Shown: in pieces, positions 63,699-64,000 of the stretch
Layout of the letters: each line of letters starts with the position of its first letter
Numbering within the stretch: the stretch's first letter is position 1
Assembly (NCBI RefSeq): GCF_011075055.1
Contig: NC_058152.1
Span: 10,354,001-10,418,000 of the forward strand
Direction: 5' to 3'
Source: Mangifera indica
Lineage: Eukaryota > Streptophyta > Magnoliopsida > Sapindales > Anacardiaceae
DNA length: 64,000 bases
Notes under the pieces: generated by a model
Database searches by the model: none
Seen by the model: the letters and a program-made list of their open reading frames with translations, nothing else
Told to the model about the DNA's origin: nothing
Program-made: the position numbers and the translations under genes

Positions 63699-64000
63699 CT
63701 GAATTTAAGTGGAAAATTTTAGAAAGTCTTAATGCCGATCATGCAATAATATTTCCAGATGAAATACCAAATTCATGCAGATGCAGCTGTGGCATCACCC
63801 TCTGCATTAATTATAAGTTACTTTTCCAAAAGGTATTTTCAAGTGTTAAAGGTATAAACAATCACTAGAATGACCCATTTTTATAAGATGCTTATAGAAA
63901 TGAGGAAATCACCATAACAGAAAGCTTCAGAGATTATGTTTTTCATTGGAATTTTGACTGATTGCTTCGTTAATCAGATTTTGGACTTCAAGAAAAAGTG
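63699..64000 (-). other. RPN5 last intron (visible part)
   Basis: No RPN5-like coding sequence found here on the minus strand; a short plus-strand ORF is a chance ORF. Confidence 0.7.

Overview
The window is nuclear DNA of a flowering plant. It is AT-rich, its genes carry many GT/AG introns, and the five protein-coding genes are close relatives of Arabidopsis single-copy or small-family genes, which points to a eudicot. The species cannot be named from the sequence.

Layout. (1) 1-2,498, minus strand: 5' part of an RBM39/CC1-like splicing factor, four exons visible, continuing past the left edge. (2) 5,624-11,400, minus strand: complete LIKE-COV (COV1-family) membrane protein gene, seven exons, 257 aa. 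(3) 18,567-23,078, plus strand: complete large subunit of class I ribonucleotide reductase (RNR1), seventeen exons, 810 aa, with E2F-type sites and a TATA box upstream. (4) about 24.2-54.8 kb: no intact gene. This 30 kb is built from repeated non-coding segments (called D, C and A here) in the order D-C-A then D-C-D-C-A, overlaid with transposon insertions. (5) 57,459-59,284, plus strand: ABR1/ERF111-like AP2/ERF factor in two exons, with an abnormal start region. (6) 63,480-63,698, minus strand: last coding exon of the 26S proteasome lid subunit RPN5, continuing past the right edge.

Mobile DNA. The commonest family is a non-autonomous Mutator-like (MULE-type) element of 0.6-0.85 kb, with minor forms of about 0.1 kb. 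Its termini resemble GGCCAAAGGACTATTTCCC. Copies are bounded by 9-bp target-site duplications, two perfect and several with 8 of 9 bases matching. Copies lie just upstream of the RBM39-like and LIKE-COV genes and downstream of the ERF gene. A separate 5,684-bp MULE (36,317-42,000) has a perfect 9-bp target duplication, 17-bp perfect terminal repeats and a dead transposase gene. A 1.7-kb minisatellite sits where the transposase N-terminus should be. A third family is a long hairpin of about 1.1 kb, with three copies. Smaller AT-rich elements occur throughout.

Because the D and C segments exist in several copies, they preserve empty and filled insertion sites, so the order of several insertions can be read from this one window. 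I found no tRNA, rRNA or CRISPR. The genes do not form a pathway together. They are independent housekeeping or regulatory genes separated by repeat-rich DNA.
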